Source: an uncultured Barnesiella sp.
Lineage (GTDB): Bacteria; Bacteroidota; Bacteroidia; Bacteroidales; Barnesiellaceae_A
Direction of reading: 5' to 3'
NCBI GenBank assembly: GCA_944321085.1
Contig: CALUJY010000010.1
Span: forward strand, 42,518 to 106,517
DNA: 64,000 nucleotides
The notes under the pieces: generated by a model
What the model was told of the DNA's origin: nothing
Seen by the model: the letters and a program-made list of their open reading frames with translations, nothing else
Database searches by the model: none
Program-made: the position numbers and the translations under genes
Part shown: positions 50,911 through 59,276 of the stretch, in pieces
Numbering within the stretch: position 1 is the first letter of the stretch
Layout of the letters: each line of letters starts with the position of its first letter

Positions 50911-51900
50911 TCAATACATACCAACCACCCTATATACAAGGCCTGCGGGCGTTTCTTGCTCATAATAATAGTACCCGTTATAGTAATAGGCAGGCCTACC
51001 GCCATACATCACATAACTGACTCCATAATTGGGCAGATAGGGTACTGTCATGCCTATACGCGGAGCAACGACCTCATAACTCACTCCCATAGGACGATAA
51101 AACGCCCCGTCATAGTAATAATAAAATACATTGTTATAGAGCAACGTCTCACAACCGGCCGGCAACATCGGCACCACAAGGCCTAACGGAGCGGCAACAA
51201 CTTGATATATACCATTGATAAGAGCGTGGAAGCATCGGTCGTAGAAATAATAACGCACGCCACGCAAAGTATAGTATTGCGCCCGAGGAGGCGGTGCCGT
51301 ATGCACGTTATAGCCTACCACACAACCCAACCCAGGAGGAGGCGGGGTAAAACGGTAACCATGCGGAGGTACACGGTTGGCATGATACCCCGGTGGCGGA
51401 GGAGATTGATGCGTATAACCGGGATGCGGAGCATTAGACGGTTTTCTGTCATCGCGCCACTCTCCGCGACCGCCGGTAGAATTGCCGACTTTATCGCGAT
51501 TATGACGCTCTACCATCGTAGCCGTACCATTGTCGGGACGACGATTGCCTACTGTTGTAGAAGGTGTTTGCTGCGTAGAGGGCTGATTGGTGGCCGGACG
51601 TCGCGAAACAGTACTGCTTTGAGACTGTTGCGGAGCGGTACCCTTCGCAGGAGTTGTACTCGAAGGTCGCCGAGACACCGTTGCACCTTGCTGCTGCGAC
51701 GACGAACCGTTTGCAGGCCGCCGCGAAGCCGTACTACTCTGTTGCCGCAATACGTTTTGCGAAGAGTTCGTGCCCGAAGGCCGACGAGATGTCGTTTCCT
51801 GCGTATTTCCGTTGCGATTTCCCCGTTGCGCTTCTATCGGCAAAACACAACAACAAGCCATAAGTCCGACACATCCTATTGTCAATAAAAATTTTCGCAT
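50911..51900 (-). CDS. Exported Tyr/Pro-rich protein with low-complexity SRRP repeats (DUF6515-like)
   Basis: A 329-residue protein with a signal peptide (FLLTIGCVGLMACCCVLPIEAQ). Residues 30-125 are low-complexity Ser/Thr/Gln-rich with repeated SRRP units (TSRRPSG, ASRRPAN, VSRRPSS, VSRRPAT). Residues 155-185 are Pro/Gly/His-rich (PHPGYTHQSPPPPGYHANR). The C-terminal 130 residues contain three copies of a Tyr-rich unit (VRYYFYDRCFHALI, NVFYYYYDGAFYRPMG, RPAYYYNGYYYYEQE), as in DUF6515-like Bacteroidetes proteins. It may be a cell-surface or envelope protein. Function unknown. Confidence 0.72.
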   Translation of the reverse strand: MRKFLLTIGCVGLMACCCVLPIEAQRGNRNGNTQETTSRRPSGTNSSQNVLRQQSSTASRRPANGSSSQQQGATVSRRPSSTTPAKGTAPQQSQSSTVSRRPATNQPSTQQTPSTTVGNRRPDNGTATMVERHNRDKVGNSTGGRGEWRDDRKPSNAPHPGYTHQSPPPPGYHANRVPPHGYRFTPPPPGLGCVVGYNVHTAPPPRAQYYTLRGVRYYFYDRCFHALINGIYQVVAAPLGLVVPMLPAGCETLLYNNVFYYYYDGAFYRPMGVSYEVVAPRIGMTVPYLPNYGVSYVMYGGRPAYYYNGYYYYEQETPAGLVYRVVGMY

Positions 51901-51971
51901 AGTCGATACGTTTTTTATTATAAGACGTTTGAAAAGCAGAAAAGTTAAAGCAACGGTATCATTTTTTCAAT

Positions 51972-52015
51972 AAATAGGGCTGCGACAAGATTTTTCATCT
52001 CTCGCAGCCCTATTT
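51972..52015 (-). terminator. Terminator after frr
   Basis: A 14-bp perfect stem (plus arms 51972-51985 and 52002-52015) around a 16-nt loop. The minus strand continues into TATT and further T-rich sequence. It ends the pyrH-frr operon and could also act in the other direction. Confidence 0.75.
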
Positions 52016-52033
52016 ATAATGCTTGGACAAAAC

Positions 52034-52594
52034 TTATACCGTGAGAATTTCTTTCTCTTTGGCGGCAAATATTTCGTCTATCTTCTTCATGGTTTTATCG
52101 TGTAACTTCTGCACCGAGGCCTCGCCGTCTTTCTGTACGTCTTCGGGCATACCGTTCTTCACAGCTTTTTTCAAACCCTCTATGGCATCGCGGCGGGCAT
52201 TGCGGACACTTACTTTGGCATTTTCCACCTCGTTTTTCGATTGTTTTACCAAAGCCTTGCGACGCTCCTCGGTCAACGGAGGAATACCTATACGTATCAC
52301 TTCGCCGTTATTCTCGGGAGTAATACCCAAATCAGAGTCGAGGATGGCTTTCTCTATTACTTTAAACATCGATTTTTCCCACGGGGTTATCACGATGGTG
52401 CGAGCGTCGGGAACTTGCACATTGGCAGCACCGCTTATAGGCATCGAAGAGCCATAGTAATCGACACGAATATTATCCAATAATTTGGGGCTTGCTTTTC
52501 CTGCCCTGATATGCGCCAGCGTTTCATCGAGAAACTCTACCGCCTGCGTCATTTTTTTCTCGGCTGCGTCGAGATAAGTTTTCACATCTTCCAT
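52034..52594 (-). CDS. frr: Ribosome recycling factor
   Basis: A 186-residue RRF that splits post-termination ribosomes with EF-G. Recognised by [51 protein letters not shown] near residues 27-75 and the helical C-terminal region [29 protein letters not shown]. It lies 20 bases after pyrH, the classic pyrH-frr pairing. Confidence 0.97.
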   Translation of the reverse strand: MEDVKTYLDAAEKKMTQAVEFLDETLAHIRAGKASPKLLDNIRVDYYGSSMPISGAANVQVPDARTIVITPWEKSMFKVIEKAILDSDLGITPENNGEVIRIGIPPLTEERRKALVKQSKNEVENAKVSVRNARRDAIEGLKKAVKNGMPEDVQKDGEASVQKLHDKTMKKIDEIFAAKEKEILTV

Positions 52595-52614
52595 AATTCT
52601 TACAATTTATTTTT

Positions 52615-53325
52615 TCAATATACATACGTTCCTATCGGCTCGCCTGAGAGCACTTTCTTCAAATTACCCTCGGTATCCATATCAAAGACGATGATGGGCA
52701 GGTGGTTTTCCTTACACAAGGTCGTGGCAGTAAGGTCCATGACTTTCAATCCTCGATTGTATATCTCGTCGTAGGTAATACTGTCGAACTTCGTTGCCGT
52801 GGGGTCTTTCTCAGGGTCGGCAGTATATATTCCGTCGACACGCGTACCTTTGAGCATCACATCGGCCTCTATCTCTATTCCGCGCAAAGCCGAACCCGTA
52901 TCGGTTGTAAAATAGGGATTGCCCGTTCCGCACGAAATAATGGCCACCTCGCCGCATTGCAGGGCTTCTATGGCACGCCACTTGCTGTAATGCTCGCCTA
53001 TGGGATGCATGGCAATGGCGGTAAATACCCGGGCTTTTTGCCCGATGGCTTCGAGAGCCGAGCTAAGCGCAAGGCTGTTTATAACGGTAGCCAACATACC
53101 CATTTGGTCGCCTTTGACCCGGTCGAAACCGCTCTGCGACCCACTTAACCCGCGAAATATGTTGCCGCCACCTATTACGATACCTATCTCCATACCGGCA
53201 GCCACAGCCTCTTTTATCTGTCGGGCATATTCATCCAACCGCTTGGGGTCGATACCATATTGCCGACTGCCCATGAGCGACTCGCCACTCAGTTTGAGCA
53301 AAATGCGTTTGTATTTTCTTTCCAT
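52615..53325 (-). CDS. pyrH: Uridylate kinase
   Basis: A 236-residue UMP kinase of the amino-acid-kinase fold, making UDP from UMP in pyrimidine synthesis. Motifs are ILLKLSGESLMGSRQYGID at the N-terminus, GIVIGGGNIFRG near residue 52, DQMGMLATVINSLAL near 74 and GTGNPYFTTDTGSALRGIEIEADVMLKGTRVDGIYTADPEKDPTA in the C-terminal half. Its promoter is probably TATATTTG on the minus strand at plus coordinates 53409-53416. Confidence 0.97.
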   Translation of the reverse strand: MERKYKRILLKLSGESLMGSRQYGIDPKRLDEYARQIKEAVAAGMEIGIVIGGGNIFRGLSGSQSGFDRVKGDQMGMLATVINSLALSSALEAIGQKARVFTAIAMHPIGEHYSKWRAIEALQCGEVAIISCGTGNPYFTTDTGSALRGIEIEADVMLKGTRVDGIYTADPEKDPTATKFDSITYDEIYNRGLKVMDLTATTLCKENHLPIIVFDMDTEGNLKKVLSGEPIGTYVY

Positions 53326-53713
53326 ATATTTTTGTCTGTTTGTGATTTTCGCCGTCTTACTTTCTGTTTCACGCCCGCACAGACTGCCGAGACATGGTTT
53401 ATATTATGCAAATATAAAATTTATATGCCGTCTATGCAAAGAAAAATCACAAAACTATCTTTTCGCGCTACGACAAATAAACGATTTCTCCCGCTACCCC
53501 ATATAAACATTACCTTGCGATACGACTCGATTGCATATCTCTCTATGGCCGACACTCATATTATTATTTATAAACATATTATCATCGTGCCCGCACAACA
53601 GGCACGCCGACACGATGCAAACCGTAACGATAAATATTATTCTCGGGGCTTTTTGCTCGTGGCGTATCCCGTAATATCTACTTTTTTAGTATGTTTGCAC
53701 TGCACATTCCACA
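53326..53713. other. Intergenic region between divergent pyrH and TPR genes
   Basis: 388 bases. It holds the pyrH promoter box (minus, 53409-53416, TATATTTG) and one for the TPR gene (TATGTTTG at 53690-53697). An open frame across it has no family features and biased composition, so it is not called as a gene. Confidence 0.6.
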
Positions 53714-54613
53714 ATGCCTATGCGTAACATTTTCACGATATTAGCCTTTCTTGTTGCACTGTCAACGCAGGCACAAGTTTACGAGCGGCTCAAAGCACGC
53801 GCCACCGACCACTACGACCATGCCGAGTGGAGCGACGTCATTTCGGTCACCGACCGTATGGTACGCATTCATCCCGAGGATATACAACCCTATTCTATGG
53901 CATTAGTCGCAGCACAGTTTATCGGCGATAAGGGAACTGAGAGCCGCTATTTGGTTCTCTCGCAACGCAACGGTGTGCCCATCGAGCAGTTGTTGGCAGG
54001 CGTATATGACCGCACGCGAGCACTACACGACACAAAAATATACGAAGCTATTTTGCTCGACCTCAAAGCCGACAACCTTTGGCTGGCAAAAGTCCTCAAC
54101 CACTATTTACTCGACTATTACGCCTTTTCCCGACAGTTCGACCAAGCCATTGCCATCGCCGACGAGCTGCTGAGCGTTACACCGCACAACGTACGATATA
54201 CCAAAATCAAGGCCGATGCCCTCTTTCGACAAGGGAATACCGAGGCTTCGGTGTTGCTATACAATACGATTCTCGACGAGAACCCCGCGGACTATGATGC
54301 GCTCACTTTTCTGGGGGCATATTACAGTGTACAAGCCGAGAAAACCCTTGCCGAGATAGACTCTCTATACTTGAAAACCGAAGAGCCCAGCGACTCTGTA
54401 TTCCAAAACAAGAAACAACAGATTATCGACACCGATATACAATACGTACTCACGCTGCTGCATAGTGCCTGCGACATACGCCCATCGAGCTACTTAGAAG
54501 CAAAAATTGCATCGTTGGAGTCGCTCACGCCAAGCCTCCCCAACCATCCATCGAAACGCCGTTCACTTCTGCGGCTTATCAAGGAACGTTTAGAGGAACA
54601 ACCTAAAGAATAA
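53714..54613 (+). CDS. Exported TPR-repeat protein of unknown function
   Basis: A 299-residue protein with a signal peptide (MRNIFTILAFLVALSTQAQ); the start may be 53714 or the ATG 6 bases later. From about 25 to 230 it is built from helical pairs of TPR type (YDHAEWSDVISVTDRMVRIHPE, AFSRQFDQAIAIADELLSVTP, LFRQGNTEASVLLYNTILDENP). The last 70 residues are helical and basic. TPR proteins act in complexes; partner unknown. Its stop overlaps that of convergent birA by 11 bases. Confidence 0.8.
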   Translation: MPMRNIFTILAFLVALSTQAQVYERLKARATDHYDHAEWSDVISVTDRMVRIHPEDIQPYSMALVAAQFIGDKGTESRYLVLSQRNGVPIEQLLAGVYDRTRALHDTKIYEAILLDLKADNLWLAKVLNHYLLDYYAFSRQFDQAIAIADELLSVTPHNVRYTKIKADALFRQGNTEASVLLYNTILDENPADYDALTFLGAYYSVQAEKTLAEIDSLYLKTEEPSDSVFQNKKQQIIDTDIQYVLTLLHSACDIRPSSYLEAKIASLESLTPSLPNHPSKRRSLLRLIKERLEEQPKE

Positions 54614-55343
54614 ACGCTACCTCTTTGAAAGCGTACGAGCGCGTCTCTCCGTCGCTATCGCGCAAAAGCAACATACCATCGGGACGAACATCCTCTATAC
54701 AAGCCTCGAATACGCCATCTTTGTCGCGATACGGATAGAATCCCTCCCGACGATACAATACCTGCATATAATCCGATTGCAATTCGTCACGACGCATCAG
54801 ACACATATCATAACGACGCGCCGTCGCTTCGAGCAGCTGCTGCAACAACACATCGAGGTCATACCGCTCGCCTGTAATTTGGCGCAACGACACCGGGTTA
54901 GGAGCATCGCTCGCAAAATGTATTTGGTTCACATTAATCCCTATGCCCACGATGGTGCGACCTATTCTACCCTCCGTAAGGGTATGTTCTATAAGTATGC
55001 CGGCAATCTTGCCATCACGATAGTATATATCATTAGGCCACTTTACCATGAAACCCTCGGCATACTGCGATAACACGTCGACAACAGCAAGCGACACGGC
55101 CTGCGACAACACAAACTGCTCTTGCGGCGCAATAGCGGCCGGACGCAACAGATAGCTGAAAGTAAGATTCTCGCCCGGGGCAGCCTCCCACGAGTTACCC
55201 CGCTGCCCGCGCCCGGCAAATTGAGCACGGGCTGTCACCACGCACCCTTCGCGCTGGGGCGCATCAATATCCAACGCATCCAGATAACTATTCGTCGACT
55301 GTGTACTGTCGAGCGATATTACATGCCATTCGATTGTTTCCAT
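54603..55343 (-). CDS. birA: Biotin-protein ligase (class I, no repressor domain)
   Basis: A 246-residue enzyme that attaches biotin to the carboxylase carrier protein. It has GRGQRGNSWEAAPGENLTFSYLL near residue 45 and the biotinyl-AMP site VKWPNDIYYRDGKIAGILIEHT near residue 99. The N-terminal helix-turn-helix of E. coli BirA is missing, so it should not act as a repressor. It is overlapped at its start by the YjbR gene (25 bases), suggesting coupling. Confidence 0.95.
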   Translation of the reverse strand: METIEWHVISLDSTQSTNSYLDALDIDAPQREGCVVTARAQFAGRGQRGNSWEAAPGENLTFSYLLRPAAIAPQEQFVLSQAVSLAVVDVLSQYAEGFMVKWPNDIYYRDGKIAGILIEHTLTEGRIGRTIVGIGINVNQIHFASDAPNPVSLRQITGERYDLDVLLQQLLEATARRYDMCLMRRDELQSDYMQVLYRREGFYPYRDKDGVFEACIEDVRPDGMLLLRDSDGETRSYAFKEVAFIL

Positions 55344-55705
55344 TGTGCCAATAATTTTTCCAACGGTTCACGCCGCACACGGCTCATCTTCTTCACTACC
55401 TCGGCGTATGAATGTACAACCCACTCTTTTACAAGCCGTTCCTTTAAGCCGAGACGCATCGTGATAGTATTCCAATATTTTTTATTGCAATGATAGCCGG
55501 GAACCACCTCGGGATAGGCATCACGCAATACAAGGGCAAAGTCGGGGTCGCACTTCACGTTAAAACGCAACGGGACGCTCTCCAAATCGACAAAAAGAAA
55601 CATCTTCCCTTCTACCTTAAACACCAGCGTCGTATCGTCAAACGGCATACATTCCGTTGCCCGCGGCAGTGTCAGACAAAAATCGCGTAAGCTCTCTATA
55701 TCCAT
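55319..55705 (-). CDS. YjbR/MmcQ-family protein (CyaY-like fold)
   Basis: From the ATG at 55705 the protein has 128 residues; an upstream frame to 55741 adds 12 residues but overlaps yraN and is less likely. Recognised by LRDFCLTLPRATECMPFDDTTLVFKVEGKMFLF, PEVVPGYHCNKKYWNTI and the KMSR end. The YjbR (MmcQ) family has a double-wing DNA-binding-like fold; its role is not established. It starts 7 bases after yraN and overlaps birA. Confidence 0.9.
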   Translation of the reverse strand: MDIESLRDFCLTLPRATECMPFDDTTLVFKVEGKMFLFVDLESVPLRFNVKCDPDFALVLRDAYPEVVPGYHCNKKYWNTITMRLGLKERLVKEWVVHSYAEVVKKMSRVRREPLEKLLAQWKQSNGM

Positions 55706-55712
55706 ACGATTC

Positions 55713-56081
55713 TCATATATTGAGTGGCGGTATAAACGCATCCTCGATATGCTCTATCGTAAAAGGCGGTTCATCGCCTATCAGCGCCATCACATCGAAA
55801 CGCACCTCAAAAGGCAAATCGAATTGCCTCACATAGGCATCGGCAGCCCTCACAAGATGGCGTATTTTGCTTTCCGTCACAGCCTCTTCGGGAAAAGCAT
55901 AGTCGGTATTGCGACGAGTCTTCACCTCAACAATAACAAGGCAATTATCTTTTACAGCCACCAAATCGAGTTCCAACTTGCCGCTACGCCAATTAATGTC
56001 GCGCACCACATAGCCATGGCTCGTCAGATACTCGGCTGCATACTCTTCACCGCTTTTACCCAATCTATTATGCTGTGCCAT
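55713..56081 (-). CDS. YraN family protein (UPF0102, nuclease-like)
   Basis: From the ATG at 56081 the protein has 122 residues; an in-frame GTG 18 bases upstream is possible but less likely. The restriction-endonuclease-like core is seen as HNRLGKSGEEYAAEYLTSHGYVV, ELDLVAVKDNCLVIVEVKTRRN (the E-x-K catalytic pair) and PFEVRFDVMALIGD. YraN proteins are thought to act on DNA in recombination or uptake; function not proven. It is the first gene of a YraN-YjbR-birA run. Confidence 0.88.
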   Translation of the reverse strand: MAQHNRLGKSGEEYAAEYLTSHGYVVRDINWRSGKLELDLVAVKDNCLVIVEVKTRRNTDYAFPEEAVTESKIRHLVRAADAYVRQFDLPFEVRFDVMALIGDEPPFTIEHIEDAFIPPLNI

Positions 56082-56213
56082 ATTGCTCGATGCTGTCACC
56101 CATATCGCGGGTTGTTTCTATTACACAAAAATATACAAATAATCTGCCCGTCATTACATACTTCACCCTTTTTATTACCTTTACGCCGGTATAAATCTTT
56201 AATTCTGCATGAT

Positions 56214-56933
56214 ATGGAACAAAAAGAAGCAAAACGCACATGGCTGTTCGAAGCCATTATCATTGCCGTGGGATTATTCTGCCTTGGTTCGCGCATCGAA
56301 GCGGGGCTCAAAGTAGCCGGCAGCGACGAACGTACCGTCACCGTACGCGGGCTCTCAGAACGCATTGTCCCTGCCGACAAAGTAGTATGGCCGCTGGTTT
56401 ACAAAGAGGTTGGCAACGATATTGGCACACTTGCCTTACTCGTGGAAAAGAAGAATGCCACCATCATAGAGTTTCTTCATTCGAAGGGTATCAGCGACGA
56501 CGAAATTTCGGTAGCACCACCCGAGATTTACGACCTCAAAGCCGAACGTTACAGCAACCCGGAGATACCATACCGCTACAACGTGCGTTCCATCATCACC
56601 GTGTCGTCGCAACAAGTCGATTTGATACGTAGTCTTATCACCGAGCAAGGAGAACTGCTCAACAAAGGGATTGCCATCGTTTCGGGCGAATATGACGCTC
56701 GGGTAGATTATCTTTTCACCGGACTCAACGACCTCAAACCTGACATGATTGCCGAAGCAACCCACAACGCCCGCCAAGCAGCAGAACAATTTGCCAACGA
56801 CTCCGAAAGCAAATTAGGCAAAATACGCTCTGCTTCACAAGGACAATTCACCATCGAAAACCGCGACGATTACACGCCTTACCTCAAAAAAGTTCGTGTA
56901 GTAACTTCGGTAGTCTATTATCTCAAAGACTGA
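56214..56933 (+). CDS. SIMPL-domain protein (DUF541), membrane-anchored
   Basis: From the ATG at 56214 the protein has 239 residues; a far longer frame upstream is antisense to yraN and not credible. An N-terminal hydrophobic segment (LFEAIIIAVGLFCLG, residues 9-23) anchors or exports it. The rest is a SIMPL domain: VTVRGLSERIVPADKVVWPLVYK, SISDDEISVAPPEIYDLKAE-like region, and YLFTGLNDLKPDMIAEATHNARQAAEQFA. SIMPL proteins are periplasmic and sometimes protect against oxidative stress; the exact role is unknown. A strong bidirectional terminator follows. Confidence 0.88.
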   Translation: MEQKEAKRTWLFEAIIIAVGLFCLGSRIEAGLKVAGSDERTVTVRGLSERIVPADKVVWPLVYKEVGNDIGTLALLVEKKNATIIEFLHSKGISDDEISVAPPEIYDLKAERYSNPEIPYRYNVRSIITVSSQQVDLIRSLITEQGELLNKGIAIVSGEYDARVDYLFTGLNDLKPDMIAEATHNARQAAEQFANDSESKLGKIRSASQGQFTIENRDDYTPYLKKVRVVTSVVYYLKD

Positions 56934-56960
56934 TATTCGGATACCGATATACCTCTTGAA

Positions 56961-57003
56961 AAAAAGACGGGGCTGCATGACCATAGTGCAGCCCCGTCTT
57001 TTT
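56961..57003. terminator. Bidirectional terminator
   Basis: A 17-bp perfect stem (56961-56977 with 56987-57003) ending in AAAAA on one side and TTTTT on the other, between the SIMPL gene and the convergent secreted-protein gene. Confidence 0.9.
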
Positions 57004-57074
57004 CTGTTCCCAACCGGTCATCAGCTACCACAGCTTTCAGGGTATTCAGGAGCGGCCGGGAAATAAGAGTCTCA

Positions 57075-58967
57075 TCAAAGAACTACCTTAAAACTTTGAG
57101 TATCTACCCTTACAATATAGAATCCCCTTGCCGACATCTCCAATCTATGCTTTCCGGCAGGCAACAGGCGTTGCAGCGACAACCGGCCACCTGCATCATA
57201 CACCTGTACGGTCACCCTGTCTATGGTCTCTACCCATATTGCCTTGTCGGCAGCATATACGCGGGCTTCAACGCCCGACAGACGGTTGTCACAACCCGAC
57301 GACAAACGCACTGTCCGAGGCGCTGAATACTCCGAATATACCGTGGGGCCCCACATACCATCTTCGTCGAACGACCACGACCATGCAGCCACTGCATAAA
57401 GATACTCATTGGCAGCACCACCTTCAAGGTCGGTAAATGTATATGAAGTAGCATCATATCCCTCCAACTCAAACGATTGCAATGTCGAGGTATAGCTCTC
57501 ACCCGCCTTCAACATCTGCTTGACAATAATATCGTCTATAAACATCTTGTCTGTTCCCGAGAACGTAATGGTAAAATATGTAGCCTCGGCGCCATTGGCA
57601 AAGTCCACAACAAACGAATGTTCTCCCGTTGTTGTCATCTCATACTCTTTGTGTTCTGTCGACTCTCCGCTATAACTGTCTACATATACTATGTCTCCGG
57701 CATTAACGGCATATACTTTCAACTCTACCGAATAACGTCCTTCGTTACGGGCCAAATCAAACTCGGGCGAGGTAATCTTTCCCTCCTCATAATCCTTGAA
57801 GTAGTTGTCTATACCTATCATTCCGGTTATCGTACAACCCATGTTTACTTTCCATCCGGGCATCTTGCTATACTTGTCAAGATTCTCGTCATAGAAATAT
57901 GCCGGCCAGTCAAAGGTACCGTCGGTAATAGTTTCGAGGTCTTCATGCACAAGGTTATACATCTCGTCTTCGAGAGCCGTATGGCGCAAGTAATGACGCA
58001 CGGCATATCCCATTGCACGTTCCACAGGAAGCCAATGTGCCGTATAGCCTGTCTCACTCACATCGGTAGGTTCTGCCGTCTCGGGTGTCTCCATACTATA
58101 TATAGGCACATAGATACGACGCTCGTCCGATTCGTCCGAGGTATATTTCTCATTGCAAGCCTTCACTGTGAAATAATACTCCTTACCCTTCTCCGTACCC
58201 TCTACCTTATACTCCGTAGCGATAGTTTGGGCATCTTCTATCAGATATTCGCGTTGCGTATGCGCTTCATCGGCATATGAATAGACCGAAACCAGATACG
58301 TCGTAGCCGACCATACAGCATCCCAATGTGCCGTAAAGCCTTCATACGTTACATCGCTCGGCGTGCTGGGGCGCGGCACGTTGATTCCATACACATCTTG
58401 CACAAACTCCACATCGTCTATCAACCACGCGTGGTTATATGAATGCATTTGCACATAAGCCAGATGATTGCCATAGAAGCTATGCTGGAATGGAACTTCC
58501 ACAACCTGCCATTCATCGGTAATATAGGCTACTTTCCGCTCGTAGTAATTCGAGCTGTATTTATCATAGAGATACAGTAATATCGAGTCGTTCTCGTTAC
58601 CCCCGGTCACCTTCGCCTTGAAACGCAACGTAAAGCGTCCCTCATCGAGTCTCACATCAGTATAAGGCGTTTGTATCCAGCCGCGAGTAGGGCCCCATGT
58701 ATAATCTTCATAATTCATAATGGCACAAGCGCCTCCGGCTTGGTGTATGCCGCGACCGTACCATGCTATATTATGCGTAAACTCCACAGGTATCTTTTCA
58801 TCGGTTGTCGACAGCTCGGCCTCGGCAGGAGCTTCGGCGCTGCCTTCTGTGAAAGCAGAGAAATCTTCTGTAAAAATCGACATCATTTCACCTTGTGCAG
58901 CTTGGAGTGGCATAGCCACCAGTCCCGATACAGATAGGGCAAGGCATAAAGAATAAAATTTTTTCAT
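57075..58967 (-). CDS. Secreted multidomain protein with fibronectin-like repeats and sorting-type C-terminus
   Basis: From the ATG at 58967 the protein has 630 residues and a signal peptide (FYSLCLALSVSGLVAMPLQA). Residues 25-185 look like a jelly-roll or carbohydrate-binding-type domain (FTLRFKAKVTGGNENDSILLYLYDKY). Two fibronectin III-like segments follow (VTYEGFTAHWDAVWSATTYLVSVYS; VSETGYTAHWLPVERAMGYAV), then a second jelly-roll-like part near 380-490. The C-terminal 60 residues (TVQVYDAGGRLSLQRL, ARGFYIVRVDTQSFKVVL) fit the sorting-type domain. No catalytic motif is visible. Its function is unknown; adhesion or glycan binding is possible. Confidence 0.78.
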   Translation of the reverse strand: MKKFYSLCLALSVSGLVAMPLQAAQGEMMSIFTEDFSAFTEGSAEAPAEAELSTTDEKIPVEFTHNIAWYGRGIHQAGGACAIMNYEDYTWGPTRGWIQTPYTDVRLDEGRFTLRFKAKVTGGNENDSILLYLYDKYSSNYYERKVAYITDEWQVVEVPFQHSFYGNHLAYVQMHSYNHAWLIDDVEFVQDVYGINVPRPSTPSDVTYEGFTAHWDAVWSATTYLVSVYSYADEAHTQREYLIEDAQTIATEYKVEGTEKGKEYYFTVKACNEKYTSDESDERRIYVPIYSMETPETAEPTDVSETGYTAHWLPVERAMGYAVRHYLRHTALEDEMYNLVHEDLETITDGTFDWPAYFYDENLDKYSKMPGWKVNMGCTITGMIGIDNYFKDYEEGKITSPEFDLARNEGRYSVELKVYAVNAGDIVYVDSYSGESTEHKEYEMTTTGEHSFVVDFANGAEATYFTITFSGTDKMFIDDIIVKQMLKAGESYTSTLQSFELEGYDATSYTFTDLEGGAANEYLYAVAAWSWSFDEDGMWGPTVYSEYSAPRTVRLSSGCDNRLSGVEARVYAADKAIWVETIDRVTVQVYDAGGRLSLQRLLPAGKHRLEMSARGFYIVRVDTQSFKVVL

Positions 58968-59276
58968 AAACATTCGTATATTTTGATTGACTGTATTTTG
59001 CACCTCTACATAGCATCGGCCGCTTCTCTCGCGCTGAAATCACGACCTTCCATCATCTCTTAAATGATGCACAAATCCTGGGGATAACAAGATTTACCCT
59101 ATACCTAAGTAAATCTTTCTTTTTGCAAACTTATATATAACTTACCACTCTCAGCAACTTTTTCATGTTACAACACATCTATTACAACGCATTGCAAATC
59201 AGGATATTAAAATACCATGTATTACAACACAATTACGCAACTTTCTTATAATAAACGACTTACGATTATATATATG

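Noticed and set aside
53260..53727. 155-codon plus-strand frame across the pyrH-TPR gap
   Set aside because: It overlaps pyrH and promoter boxes, and its composition is unlike neighbouring genes.
55749..56213. N-terminal extension of the SIMPL-domain gene
   Set aside because: The extension is antisense to yraN and its sequence lacks family features; the ATG at 56214 precedes a normal membrane anchor.
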